NCBI GenBank assembly: GCA_033782935.1
Contig: JAWQEG010000135.1
Span: 684,501-748,500 of the forward strand
Direction of reading: 5' to 3'
Origin: Petrolisthes cinctipes
Taxonomy: Eukaryota > Arthropoda > Malacostraca > Decapoda > Porcellanidae
DNA length: 64,000 nucleotides
The position numbers and the translations under genes were made by a program. Below are positions 23,256-33,836 of this stretch, piece by piece. The notes under the pieces were generated by a model. It ran no database searches. It saw only the letters and a list, made by a program, of their open reading frames with translations, and had not been told where the DNA came from. How positions within the stretch are numbered: position 1 is the first letter of the stretch; every line of letters begins with the position of its first letter.

Positions 23256-23287
23256 GACGTTTCGGAGGCAACTACCTCCCTCTTCAG
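23256..23287 (-). ncRNA. Hammerhead-like ribozyme core, U9
   Basis: Identical to the U3 reference core. Confidence 0.55.
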
Positions 23288-23415
23288 CAGTACAGAGTTG
23301 AATGAAACATGAAAGGAAAATAGGCAGCTGACATGAGGAGGGAGGGACAAGGTGTGTTCTGATGACAGACAACACCTCACCTCACCTCACCCAACCGACC
23401 TGACCTGGCCATTCC

Positions 23416-24906
23416 TCAGGGATCCGACCCCACATCTGGGAGGGATTTGACCACTAGTGCTCTCATTAATGGATCTAGTTTGAGCATACCTTCATTTAAG
23501 TTAAAGTTTTTATAGTGCTGTATACATACTGATTCTAATATTCTACGTTTCTTGAAATTGTTGCACTTAATTATCATTTTACCAGAATTCCAATCAATAC
23601 AGTTGTTGTTGTCATATACATGGACAAAGTTAGCATTATTTGTGTTACAATTCGTCATATCTCGTTTATGTTCTTTCATTCTAACATCTAAAGATCTCCC
23701 AGTTTCACCTATATAAACTAAGTCACAGTCTTTGCAAGGAATTTTGTATACTCGTGCTTGGGGCTGAACAGTGGCATTATTTCTTACAAGAGTAGTTTTG
23801 ATACTAGAAGTATATTTGAAGGATATGTTTACATCAAGTTCTCTGCTAACTGACTGAATTTTTTCCAGACTTTTTACATAAGGAAGACATAAATAAGGTT
23901 TCTTTTCTGACTGACATTTAGGAACATAGAAGGTTTTCCTAGCCTTATAATAAGTTTTTCTGATAAACTAATCAGGATATTTCAAGTTACGGAATATAAT
24001 CCAATTTTGTTTTTCTACCTCTAAATTTTTGGGGCTACAAATTCTTAATGCTCTGAGAAACAAGGTAGATATGACAGACATTTTGATAGAATCATTATGA
24101 TAAGAGAAAAATTGAATGTACATATCACAATGAGTGTGTTTCCTATAGACAGTGAAAGTAGGGAAGTCATTAATTTTAGTAACCAAAACATCAAGGAAGG
24201 GTAGGGACCCATCAATTTCCCATTCCATTTTGAAATTGATAGATGGAACCAAGTCATTTAATTTGCAAAAGAAATCTTCAAAATTATTGAGACTGTTGGG
24301 CCAAAAGGAGAAAATGTCATCTACATACCTATGCCATATTAGATTTGGGGGTGCAATGTTGGATAATAACTCAGTTTCAAAAAATTCCATATACAAATTA
24401 CTAAGGATGGGGGATAACGGCGACCCCATAGCATTGCGAAAACGCTGAATGAAGAATTTATCATTAAAAGAAAAAGCATTGGATGAAACACAAAGATTAA
24501 TTAATTCAAGGAAGGAAGATATTGGCATACCCAAATCTAAATCATAGTCTGGCATTTTCCTACTTAGAAATTCTAATACATCGTTAAGTGGCACTTTAGT
24601 GAAGAGTGAATCTACATCAAAACTTACCATTTTTCCATTAGTTAGGTTTAGAGACTTAATTTTATCATTAAAATGTGAGGAATTTTTAATGTGTGAACTT
24701 GAGATGCATCCCACTAATGGTGATAATTTATTGGCTAAGAATGTTGATAATTTGTAGCTAAATGATCCACAGTACGAAACAATGGGGCGAAGAGGAACAC
24801 CATTCTTATGTGTTTTGGGTAGACCATATATGTGTGGAAGTTTAGGGTTGACTTGCATGAACCATTTGGCATCGATGTTAGGTACATTATTGAGTAGTTA
24901 TTTCAC
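23416..24906 (-). pseudogene. ORF2 (RT + GIY-YIG), U10, two nonsense codons
   Basis: Carries the same TAA near the start (24898-24900) as U9 and the block A amber at 23968-23970. RT between them is open with YVDD. EN is open 23967-23416 with Arg replacing Gly in GVY, as in U7 and U8. Confidence 0.86.
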
Positions 24907-25762
24907 AGTACGGTTGAACCGGGTGGACAGACACTTTAATTAAGGGAGAAGATCTCAACTTTTCATAAGTGGTGACGACATTTAATAGATTTAACATCTT
25001 TTCTTCGTAGTTAATTTCATCAAGTATCACAACTGAGTTGCTCTTGTCAGCTTTAGTTATGAAAATGGAGTTGTTTTTTCTTAAATTCTCCAAGGCCAAA
25101 CAAAACCGCCTAGGAATGGAATCATAGGAGTTAAAATGATCCAAAAAGCCATTGATTATAAAACCATTAAGGCACGGGAAATTATGCCTTCCATTAAATA
25201 CAGACGCAACAAAATCTAGGGCAATATTTCTACCAGGTTTTAGAGCAAAAGAAAAACCCAGTTGCAACACTTGATTTTCAGTTTCCGATAGCACATAGAA
25301 CGACAAATTAACCACTGAGCCCATAACACCACAGTTGTTCCACTCACTGGCACTGCACAATTCGCTGATGACTCTGTTGTGTCTAATCCTGGTCTTGTTC
25401 ACTTCATGGTTACACTTGTTACTGGCTGTCTGAAGTACGGATTCCAACAAATCATCATGAAGGTGTCCTTTGAGAAGTTGTATGTTACGTCGAAGAAGCC
25501 AATACGACTCATCAACTTCTCGTTTTATGCAGGCAACACGCTCAAGTAGAGTGGCACGGGCAACATCAGAAAACGGTGTAGTCCTCCATCTAAAGAACGG
25601 CAAGAAAGACTTAGGGATGACTTGTTTATGGAGGAATTTCAGTTGAAGCTTCTTTTTCTTGACTGCCGTTAAACACTTCTCGTAACGTCGGAAGTAGGAG
25701 GTCAGGAACGGGAAAGTCGGCAGGAAGAAGGAGAAGAGGTGGTGTCTGATCGTGGGATCCAT
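24887..25762 (-). CDS. ORF1 (N-terminal PLE protein), U10
   Basis: Full-length, 291 codons; predicted protein identical to U9, 2,589 bases away. This points to a recent duplication or conversion. Confidence 0.82.
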   Translation of the reverse strand: MDPTIRHHLFSFFLPTFPFLTSYFRRYEKCLTAVKKKKLQLKFLHKQVIPKSFLPFFRWRTTPFSDVARATLLERVACIKREVDESYWLLRRNIQLLKGHLHDDLLESVLQTASNKCNHEVNKTRIRHNRVISELCSASEWNNCGVMGSVVNLSFYVLSETENQVLQLGFSFALKPGRNIALDFVASVFNGRHNFPCLNGFIINGFLDHFNSYDSIPRRFCLALENLRKNNSIFITKADKSNSVVILDEINYEEKMLNLLNVVTTYEKLRSSPLIKVSVHPVQPYCEITTQ

Positions 25763-25844
25763 AATGGAGTGGTAATTCACAATGACGTGAAGAGCAGCAT
25801 GCTAAGAAAAACCCACTTTTTTTAGACAAAAAGCATTTAATATG

Positions 25845-25876
25845 GACGTTTCGGAGGCAACTACCTCCCTCTTCAG
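25845..25876 (-). ncRNA. Hammerhead-like ribozyme core, U10
   Basis: Identical to the U3 reference core. Confidence 0.55.
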
Positions 25877-26004
25877 CAGTACAGAGTTGAATGAAACATG
25901 AAAGGAAAATAGGCAGCTGACATGAGGAGGGAGGGACAAGGTGTGTTCTGATGACAGACAACACCTCACCTCACCTCACCCAACCGACCTGACCTGGCCA
26001 TTCC

Positions 26005-27474
26005 TCAGGGATCCGACCCTACATCTGGGAGGGATTTGACCACTAGTGCTCTCGATAATGGATCTAGTTTGAGCATACCTTCATTTAAGTTAAAGTTTTT
26101 ATAGTGCTGTATACATACTGATTCTAATATTCTACGTTTCTTGAAATTGTTGCACTTAATTATCATTTTACCAGAATTCCAATCAATACAGTGGTTGTTG
26201 TCATATACATGGAAAAAGTTAGCATTATTTGTGTTACAATTCGTCATATCTCGTTTATGTTCTTTCATTCTAACATCTAAAGATCTCCCAGTTTCACCAA
26301 TATCAACTAAGTCACAGTCTTTGCAAGGAATTTTGTATACTCCTGCTTGGGGCTGAACAGTGGCATTATTTCTTACAAGAGTAGTTTTGATACTAGAAGT
26401 ATATTTGAAGGATATGTTTACATCAAGTTCTCTGCTAACTGACTGAATTTTTTCCAGACTTTTTACATAAGGAAGACATAAATAAGGTTTCTTTTCGGAC
26501 TGACATTTAGGAACATAGAAGGTTTTCCTAGCCTTATAATAAGCTTTTTTGATAAACTAATCAGGATATTTCAAGTTACGGAATATAATCCAATTTTGTT
26601 TTTCTACCTCTAAATTTTTGGGGCTACAAATCCTTAATGCTCTGAGAAACAAGGTAGATATGACAGACACTTTGATAGAATCATTATGATAAGAGAAAAA
26701 TTGAATGTACATATCACAATGAGTGTGTTTCCTATAGACAGTGAAAGTAGGGAAGTCATTAATTTTAGTAACCAAAACATCAATTTCCCATTCCATTTTG
26801 AAATTGATAGATGGAACCAAGTCATTTAATTTGCAAAAGAAATCTTCAAAATTATTGAGACTGTTGGGCCAAAAGGAGAAAATGTCATCTACATACCTAT
26901 GCCATATTAGATTTGGGGGTGCAATGTTGGATAATAACTCAGTTTCAAAAAATTCCATATACAAATTACTAAGGATGGGGGATAACGGCGACCCCTTAGC
27001 ATTGCCAAAACACTGAATGAAGAATTTATCATTAAAAGAAAAAGCATTGGATGAAACACAAAGATTAATTAATTCAAGGAAGGAAGATATTGGTATACCC
27101 AAATCTAAATCATAGTCTGGCATTTTCCTACTTAGAAATTCTAATACATCGTTAAGTGGCACTTTAGTGAAGAGTGAATCTACATCAAAACTTACCATTT
27201 TTCCATTAGTTAGGTTTAGAGACTTAATTTTATCATTAAAATGTGAGGAATTTTTAATGTGTGAACTTGAGATGCATCCCACTAATGGTGATAATTTATT
27301 GGCCAAGAATGTTGATAATTTGTAGCTAAATGATCCACAGTACGAAACAATGGGGCGAAGAGGAACACCATTCTTATGTGTTTTGGGTAGACCATATATG
27401 TGTGGAAGTTTAGGGTTGACTTGCATGAACCATTTGGCATCGATGTTGGGCACATTATTGAGTAGTTCTTTCAC
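26005..27474 (-). pseudogene. ORF2 (RT + GIY-YIG), U11, broken
   Basis: RT is open 27474-26557 for 305 residues. It lacks GSLPFLD and has Met to Lys in motif B' (NAKGSP); YVDD is intact. After the amber (26557-26559), EN is open to 26005, but the YIG motif reads DIG, losing the conserved Tyr. Confidence 0.87.
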
Positions 27475-28331
27475 AGTACGGTTGAACCGGGTAGACAGAC
27501 ACTTTAATTAAGGGAGAAGATCTCAACCTTTCATAAGTGGTGACGTCATTTAATAGATTTAACATCTTTTCTTCGTAGTTAACTTTATCAAGTATCACAA
27601 CTGAGTTGCTCTTGTCAGCTTTAGTTATGAAAATGGAGTTGTTTTTTCTTAAATTCTCCAAGGCCAAACGAAACCGCCTAGGAATGGAATCATAGGAGTT
27701 AAAATGATCCAAAAAGCCATTGATTATAAAACCATTAAGGCACGGGAAATTATGCCTTCCATTAAATACAGACGCAACAAAATCTAGGGCAATATTTCTA
27801 CCAGGTTTTAGAGCAAAAGAAAAACCCAGTTGCAACACTTGATTTTCAATTTCCGATAGCACATAGGACGACAAATTCACCACTGAGCCCATAACACCAC
27901 AGTTGTTCCACTCACTGGCACTGCACAATTCGCTGATGACTCTGTTGTGTCTAATCCTGGTCTTGTTCACTTCATGGTTACACTTGTTACTGGCTGTCTG
28001 AAGTACGGATTCCAACAAATCATCATGAAGGTGTCCTTTGAGAAGTCGTATGTTACGTCGAAGAAGCCAATACGACTCATCAACTTCTCGTTTTATGCAG
28101 GCAATACGCTCAAGTAGAGTGGCACGAGGCAACATCAGGAAACGGTGTAGTCCTCCATCTAAAGAACGGCAAGAAAGACTTAGGGATGACTTGTTTATGG
28201 AGGAATTTCAGTTGAAGCTTCTTTTTCTTGACTGCCGTTAAACACTTCTCGTAACGTCGGAAGCAGGAGGTCAGGAACGGGAAAGTCAGCAGGAAGGAGG
28301 AGAAGAGGTGGTGTCTGATCGTGGGATCCAT
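27455..28331 (-). pseudogene. ORF1, U11, one-base insertion
   Basis: An extra base near 28126 (ggcacgaggcaac for ggcacgggcaac) shifts the frame at about residue 68; the N-terminal fragment ends at 28110. The C-terminal part is open to 27455. Confidence 0.86.
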
Positions 28332-28413
28332 TATGGAGTGGTAATTCACAATGACGTGAAGAGCAGCATGCTAAGAAAAACCCACTTTTTATAGACAAAA
28401 AGCATTTAATATG

Positions 28414-28445
28414 GACGTTTCGGAGGCAACTACCTCCCTCTTCAG
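28414..28445 (-). ncRNA. Hammerhead-like ribozyme core, U11
   Basis: Identical to the U3 reference core. Confidence 0.55.
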
Positions 28446-28653
28446 CAGTACAGAGTTGAATGAAACATGAAAGGAAAATAGGCAGCTGACATGAGGAGGG
28501 AGGGACAAGGTGTGTTCTGATGACAGACAACACCTCACCTCACCTCACCCAACCGACCTGACCTGGCCATTCCTCAGGGATCCGACCCCAAATCTGGGAG
28601 GGATTTGACCACTAGTGCTCTCATTAATGGATCTAGTTTGAGCATACCTTCAT

Positions 28654-30068
28654 TTAAGTTATAAAGTTTTTATAGTGCTGTATACATACTGATTCTAATA
28701 TTCTACGTTTCTTGAAATTGTTGCACTTAATTATCATTTTACTAGAATTCCAATCAATACAGTGGTTGTTGTCATACGCATGGACAAAGTTAGCATTATT
28801 TGTGTTACAATTCGTCATATCTCGTTTATGTTCTTTCATTCTAACATCTAAAGATCTCCCAGTTTCACCTATATAAACTAAGTCACAGTCTTTGCAAGGA
28901 ATTTTGTATACTCCTGCTTGGGGCTGAACAGTGGCATTATTTCTTACAAGAGTAGTTTTGATATTAGAAGTATATTGAAGGATATGTTTACATCAAGTTC
29001 TCTGCTAACTGACTGAATTTCTTCCAGACTTTTTACATAAGGAAGACATAAATAAGGTTTCTTTTCGGACTGACATTTAGGAACATAGAAGGTTTTCCTA
29101 GCCTTATAATAAGCTTTTCTGACAAACCAATCAGGATATTTCAAGTTACGAAATATAATCCAAATTTTGTTGTTTTCTACCTCTAAATTTTGGGGGCTAC
29201 AAATTCGTAATGCTCTGAGAAACAAGGTAGATATAACAGACATTTTGATAGAATCATTATGATAAGAGAATAAATGAATGTACATATCACAATGAGTGTG
29301 TTTCCTATAGACAGTGAAAGTAGGGAAGTCATTATTTTTAGTAACCAAAACATCAAGGAAGGGTAGGAACCCATCAATTTCCCATTCCATTTTGAAATTG
29401 ATAGATGGAACCAAGTCATTTAATTTGCAAAAGAAATCTTCAAAATTATTGAGACTGTTGGGCCAAAAGGAGAAAATGTCATCTACATACCTATGCCATA
29501 TTAGATTTGGGGGTGCAATGTTGGATAATAACTCAGTTTCAAAAAATTCCATATACAAATTACTAAGGATGGGGAATAACGGCGACCCCATAGCATTGCC
29601 AAAACGCTGAATGAAGAATTTATCATTAAAAGAAAAAGCATTGGATGAAACACAAAGATTAATTAATTCAAGGAAGGAAGATATTGGCATACTCAAATCT
29701 AAATCATAGTCTGACATTTTCCTACTTAGAAATTCTAATACATCGTTAAGTGGCACTTTAGTGAAGAGTGAATCTACATCAAAACTTACCATTTTTCCAT
29801 TAGTCAGGTTTAGAGACTTAATTTTAACATTAAAAGGTGAGGAATTTTTAATGTGTGAACTTGAGATGCATCCCACTAATGGTGATAATTTATTGGCTAA
29901 GAATGTTGATAATTTGTAGCTAAATGATCCACAGTACGAAACAATGGGGCGAAGAGGAACACCATTCTTATGTGTTTTGGGTAGACCATATATGTGTGGA
30001 AGTTTAGGGTTGACTTGCATGAACTATTTGGCATCGATGTTGGGCACATTATTGTGTAGTTCTTTCAC
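28654..30068 (-). pseudogene. ORF2 (RT + GIY-YIG), U12, broken
   Basis: A Trp codon near the start is TAG (30024-30026). RT is then open from 30020 through the hinge, as the amber site is Trp here, until a one-T deletion (gtatattgaagg, near 28973) shifts the frame at 28944. EN is separate, ending at 28654. U14 and U16 carry the same deletion. Confidence 0.87.
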
Positions 30069-30925
30069 AGTACGGTTGAACGAGGTGGACAGACACTTTA
30101 ATTAAGGGAGAAGATCTCAACTTTTCATAAGTGGTGACGTCACTTAATAGATTTAACATCTTTTCTTCGTAGTTAACTTTATCAAGTATCACAACTGAGT
30201 TGCTCTTGTCAGCTTTAGTTATGAAAATGGAGTTGTTTTTTCTTAAATTCTCCAAGGCCAAACGAAACCGCCTAGGAATGGAATCATAGGAGTTAAAATG
30301 ATCCAAAAAGCCATTGATTATAAAACCATTAAGGCACGGGAAATTATGCCTTCCATTAAATACAGACGCAACAAAATCTAGGGCAATATTTCTACCAGGT
30401 TTTAGAGCAAAAGAAAAACCCAGTTGCAACACTTGATTTTCAATTTCCGATAGCACATAGGACCACAAATTCACCACTGAGCCCATAACACCACAGTTGT
30501 TCCACTCACTGGCACTGCACAATTCGCTGATGACTCTGTTGTGTCTAATCCTGGTCTTGTTCACTTCATGGTTACACTTGTTACTGGCTGTCTGAAGTAC
30601 GGATTCCAACAAATCATCATGAAGGTGTCCTTCGAGAAGTCGTATGTTACGTCGAAGAAGCCAATACGACTCATCAACTTCTCGTTTTATGCAGGCAACA
30701 CGCTCAAGTAGAGTACCACGGGCAACATCAGGAAACGGTGTAGTCCTCCATCTAAAAAACGGCAAAAAAAGACTTAGGGATGACTTGTTTATGGAGGAAT
30801 TTCAGTTGAAGCTTCTTTTTCTTGACTGCCGTTAAACACTTCTCGTAACGTCGGAAGCAGGAGGTCAGGAACGGGAAAGTCAGCAGGAAGGAGGAGAAGA
30901 GGTGGTGTCTGATCGTGGGATCCAT
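30049..30925 (-). pseudogene. ORF1, U12, one-base insertion
   Basis: Extra A in the run near 30757-30771 (caaaaaaagac for caagaaagac) shifts the frame at about residue 52. VVNLSSYV reads VVNLWSYV. Confidence 0.86.
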
Positions 30926-31007
30926 AATGGAGTGGTAATTCACAATGACGTGAAGAGCAGCATGCTAAGAAAAACCCACTTTTTATAGACAAAAATGATT
31001 TAATATG

Positions 31008-31039
31008 GACGTTTCGGAGGCAACTACCTCCCTCTTCAG
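31008..31039 (-). ncRNA. Hammerhead-like ribozyme core, U12
   Basis: Core identical to U3. The flank beyond stem I differs (aaaaatgattt). Confidence 0.55.
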
Positions 31040-31247
31040 CAGTACAGAGTTGAATGAAACATGAAAGGAAAATAGGCAGCTGACAGGAGGAGGGAGGGAC
31101 AAGGTGTGTTCTGATGACAGACAACACCTCACCTCACCTCACCCAACCGACCTGACCAGGCCATTCCTCAGGGATCCGACCCCACATCTGGGAGGGATTT
31201 GACCACTAGTGCTCTCATTAATGGATCTAGTTTGAGCATACCTTCAT

Positions 31248-32663
31248 TTAAGTTATAAAGTTTTTATAGTGCTGTATACATACTGATTCTAATATTCTAC
31301 GTTTTTTGAAATTGTTGCACTTAATTATCATTTTACTAGAATTCCAATCAATACAGTGGTTGTTGTCATATGCATGGACAAAGTTAGCATTATTTGTGTT
31401 ACAATTCGTCATATCTCGTTTATGTTCTTTCATTCTAACATCTAAAGATCTCCCAGTTTCACCTATATAAACTAAGTCACAGTCTTTGCAAGGAATTTTG
31501 TATACTCCTGCTTGGGGCTGAACAGTGGCATTATTTCTTACAAGAGTAGTTTTGATACTAGAAGTATATTTGAAGGATATGTTTACATCAAGTTCTCTGC
31601 TAACTGACTGAATTTCTTCCAGACTTTTTACATAAGGAAGACATAAATAAGGTTTCTTTTCGGACTGACATTTAGGAACATAGAAGGTTTTCCTAGCCTT
31701 ATAATAAGCTTTTCTGACAAACCAATCAGGATATTTCAAGTCACGAAATATAATCCAAATTTTGTTGTTTTCTACCTCTAAATTTTGGGGGCTACAAATT
31801 CTTAATGCTCTGAGAAACAAGGTAGATATGACAGACATTTTGATAGAATCATTATGATAAGAGAATAAATGAATGTACATATCACAATGAGTGTGTTTCC
31901 TATAGACAGTGAAAGTAGGGAAGTCATTAATTTTAGTAACCAAAACATCAAGGAAGGGTAGGAACCCATCAATTTCCCATTCCATTTTGAAATTGATAGA
32001 TGGAACCAAGTCATTTAATTTGCAAAAGAAATCTTCAAAATTATTGAGACTGTTGGGCCAAAAGGAGAAAATGTCATCTACATACCTATGCCATATTAGA
32101 TTTGGGGGTGCAATGTTGGATAATAACTCAGTTTCAAAAAATTCCATATACAAATTACTAAGGATGGGGAATAACGGCGACCCCATAGCATTGCCAAAAC
32201 GCTGAATGAAGAATTTATCATTAAAAGAAAAAGCATTGGATGAAACACAAAGATTAATTAATTCAAGGAAGGAAGATATTGGCATACTCAAATCTAAATC
32301 ATAGTCTGACATTTTCCTACTTAGAAATTCTAATACATCGTTAAGTGGCACTTTAGTGAAGAGTGAATCTACATCAAAACTTACCATTTTTCCATTAGTT
32401 AGGTTTAGAGACTTAATTTTATCATTAAAATGTGAGGAATTTTTAATGTGTGAACTTGAGATGCATCCCACTAATGGTGATAATTTATTGGCTAAGAATG
32501 TTGATAATTTGTAGCTAAATGATCCACAGTACGAAACAATGGGGAGAAGAGGAACACCATTCTTATGTGTTTTGGGTAGACCATATATGTGTGGAAGTTT
32601 AGGGTTGACTTGCGTGAACCATTTGGCATCGATGTTGGGCACATTATTGTGTAGTTCTTTCAC
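31248..32663 (-). CDS. ORF2: RT + GIY-YIG endonuclease, U13, full length
   Basis: Open for 471 residues from the frame-start GTG at 32663. All RT blocks, YVDD, GVY, CxxC, YIG and the EN Glu are present. Differences from U17 include Leu for Arg in the VPLRPIV block, a position conserved as Arg across nearly all copies here, and FTQV for FMQV. No ATG lies at the start, as in every unit; the first Met codon comes far downstream, so independent translation is doubtful. Confidence 0.85.
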   Translation of the reverse strand: MKELHNNVPNIDAKWFTQVNPKLPHIYGLPKTHKNGVPLLPIVSYCGSFSYKLSTFLANKLSPLVGCISSSHIKNSSHFNDKIKSLNLTNGKMVSFDVDSLFTKVPLNDVLEFLSRKMSDYDLDLSMPISSFLELINLCVSSNAFSFNDKFFIQRFGNAMGSPLFPILSNLYMEFFETELLSNIAPPNLIWHRYVDDIFSFWPNSLNNFEDFFCKLNDLVPSINFKMEWEIDGFLPFLDVLVTKINDFPTFTVYRKHTHCDMYIHLFSYHNDSIKMSVISTLFLRALRICSPQNLEVENNKIWIIFRDLKYPDWFVRKAYYKARKTFYVPKCQSEKKPYLCLPYVKSLEEIQSVSRELDVNISFKYTSSIKTTLVRNNATVQPQAGVYKIPCKDCDLVYIGETGRSLDVRMKEHKRDMTNCNTNNANFVHAYDNNHCIDWNSSKMIIKCNNFKKRRILESVCIQHYKNFIT

Positions 32664-33519
32664 AGTACGGTTGAACGAGGTGGACAGACACTTTAATTAA
32701 GGGAGAAGATCTCAACTTTTCATAAGTGGTGACGTCATTAAATAGATTTAACATCTTTTCTTCGTAGTTAACTTTATCAAGTATCACAACTGAGTTGCTC
32801 TTTTCAGCTTTAGTTATGAAAATGGAGTTGTTTTTTCTTAAATTCTCCAAGGCCAAACGAAACCGCCTAGGAATGGAATCATAGGAGTTAAAATGATCCA
32901 AAAAGCCATTGATTATAAAACCATTAAGGCACGGGAAATTATGCCTTCCATTAAATACAGACGCAACAAAATCTAGGGCAATATTTCTACCAGGTTTTAG
33001 AGCAAAAGAAAAACCCAGTTGCAACACTTGATTTTCAATTTCCGATAGCACATAGGACGACAAATTCACCACTGAGCCCATAACACCACAGTTGTTCCAC
33101 TCACTGGCACTGCACAATTCGCTGATGACTCTGTTGTGTCTAATCCTGGTCTTGTTCACTTCATGGTTACACTTGTTACTGGCTGTCTGAAGTACGGATT
33201 CCAACAAATCATCATGAAGGTGTCCTTTGAGAAGTCGTATGTTACGTCGAAGAAGCCAATACGACTCATCAACTTCTCGTTTTATGCAGGCAACACGCTC
33301 AAGTAGAGTAGCACGGGCAACATCAGGAAACTGTGTAGTCCTCCATCTAAAGAACGGCAAGAAAGACTTAGGGATGACTTGTTTATGGAGGAATTTCAGT
33401 TGAAGCTTCTTTTTCTTGACTGCCGTTAAACACTTCTCGTAACGTCGGAAGCAGGAGGTCAGGAACGGGAAAGTCAGCAGGAAGGAGGAGAAGAGGTGGT
33501 GTCTGATCGTGGGATCCAT
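32644..33519 (-). CDS. ORF1 (N-terminal PLE protein), U13
   Basis: Full-length, 291 codons. It shares Glu for Asp in ITKADK (ITKAEK) and LNLFND with U15. Confidence 0.83.
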   Translation of the reverse strand: MDPTIRHHLFSSFLLTFPFLTSCFRRYEKCLTAVKKKKLQLKFLHKQVIPKSFLPFFRWRTTQFPDVARATLLERVACIKREVDESYWLLRRNIRLLKGHLHDDLLESVLQTASNKCNHEVNKTRIRHNRVISELCSASEWNNCGVMGSVVNLSSYVLSEIENQVLQLGFSFALKPGRNIALDFVASVFNGRHNFPCLNGFIINGFLDHFNSYDSIPRRFRLALENLRKNNSIFITKAEKSNSVVILDKVNYEEKMLNLFNDVTTYEKLRSSPLIKVSVHLVQPYCERTTQ

Positions 33520-33601
33520 AATGGAGTGGTAATTCACAATGACGTGAAGAGCAGCATGCTAAGAAAAACCCACTTTTTATAGACAAAAAGCATTTAATAT
33601 G

Positions 33602-33633
33602 GACGTTTCGGAGGCAACTACCTCCCTCTTCAG
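33602..33633 (-). ncRNA. Hammerhead-like ribozyme core, U13
   Basis: Identical to the U3 reference core. Confidence 0.55.
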
Positions 33634-33836
33634 CAGTACAGAGTTGAATGAAACATGAAAGGAAAATAGGCAGCTGACAGGAGGAGGGAGGGACAAGGTG
33701 TGTTCTGATGACAGACAACACCTCACCTCACCTCACCCAACCGACCTGACCATTCCTCAGGGATCCGACCCCACATCTGGGAGGGATTTGACCACTAGTG
33801 CTCTCATTAATGGATCTAGTTTGAGCATACCTTCAT

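Larger units (their letters stand above)
20821..23409 (-). mobile_element. PLE unit U9, block A, 2589 bp
   Basis: Its ORF1 half matches that of U10; its EN half does not. Confidence 0.95.
23410..25998 (-). mobile_element. PLE unit U10, block A chimera, 2589 bp
   Basis: The EN end matches U8 (taagtttttctg, Gly to Arg in GVY, DNNNCIDW), while RT and ORF1 match U9 (ataagagaaaaattg, the TAA at ORF2 codon 3, identical ORF1). The switch lies between about 24010 and 24110. Confidence 0.94.
25999..28567 (-). mobile_element. PLE unit U11, block A/B boundary, 2569 bp
   Basis: EN and RT are block A type (amber, long EN end, agtagttc junction). The ORF1 start is of block B/C type (aggaaggaggag, giving HHLFSSFLL). 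The A/B transition therefore falls between about 27.5 and 28.3 kb. Confidence 0.93.
28568..31161 (-). mobile_element. PLE unit U12, block B, 2594 bp
   Basis: First unit with TGG instead of TAG between RT and EN, the extra codon in the hinge (EVENNKIW) and the short EN end (ttataaag). Confidence 0.95.
31162..33750 (-). mobile_element. PLE unit U13, block B, 2589 bp
   Basis: One of three units with both ORFs open. It pairs with U15 at a spacing of 5,182 bases. Confidence 0.96.

Noticed and set aside
32644..33537. ORF1 start at GTG (33537) and signal peptide at the N-terminus
   Set aside because: Eukaryotic translation favours the ATG six codons later. The hydrophobic start is followed by a nuclear-type basic stretch, and a secreted RT part makes no sense; the stretch may simply be translated leader.
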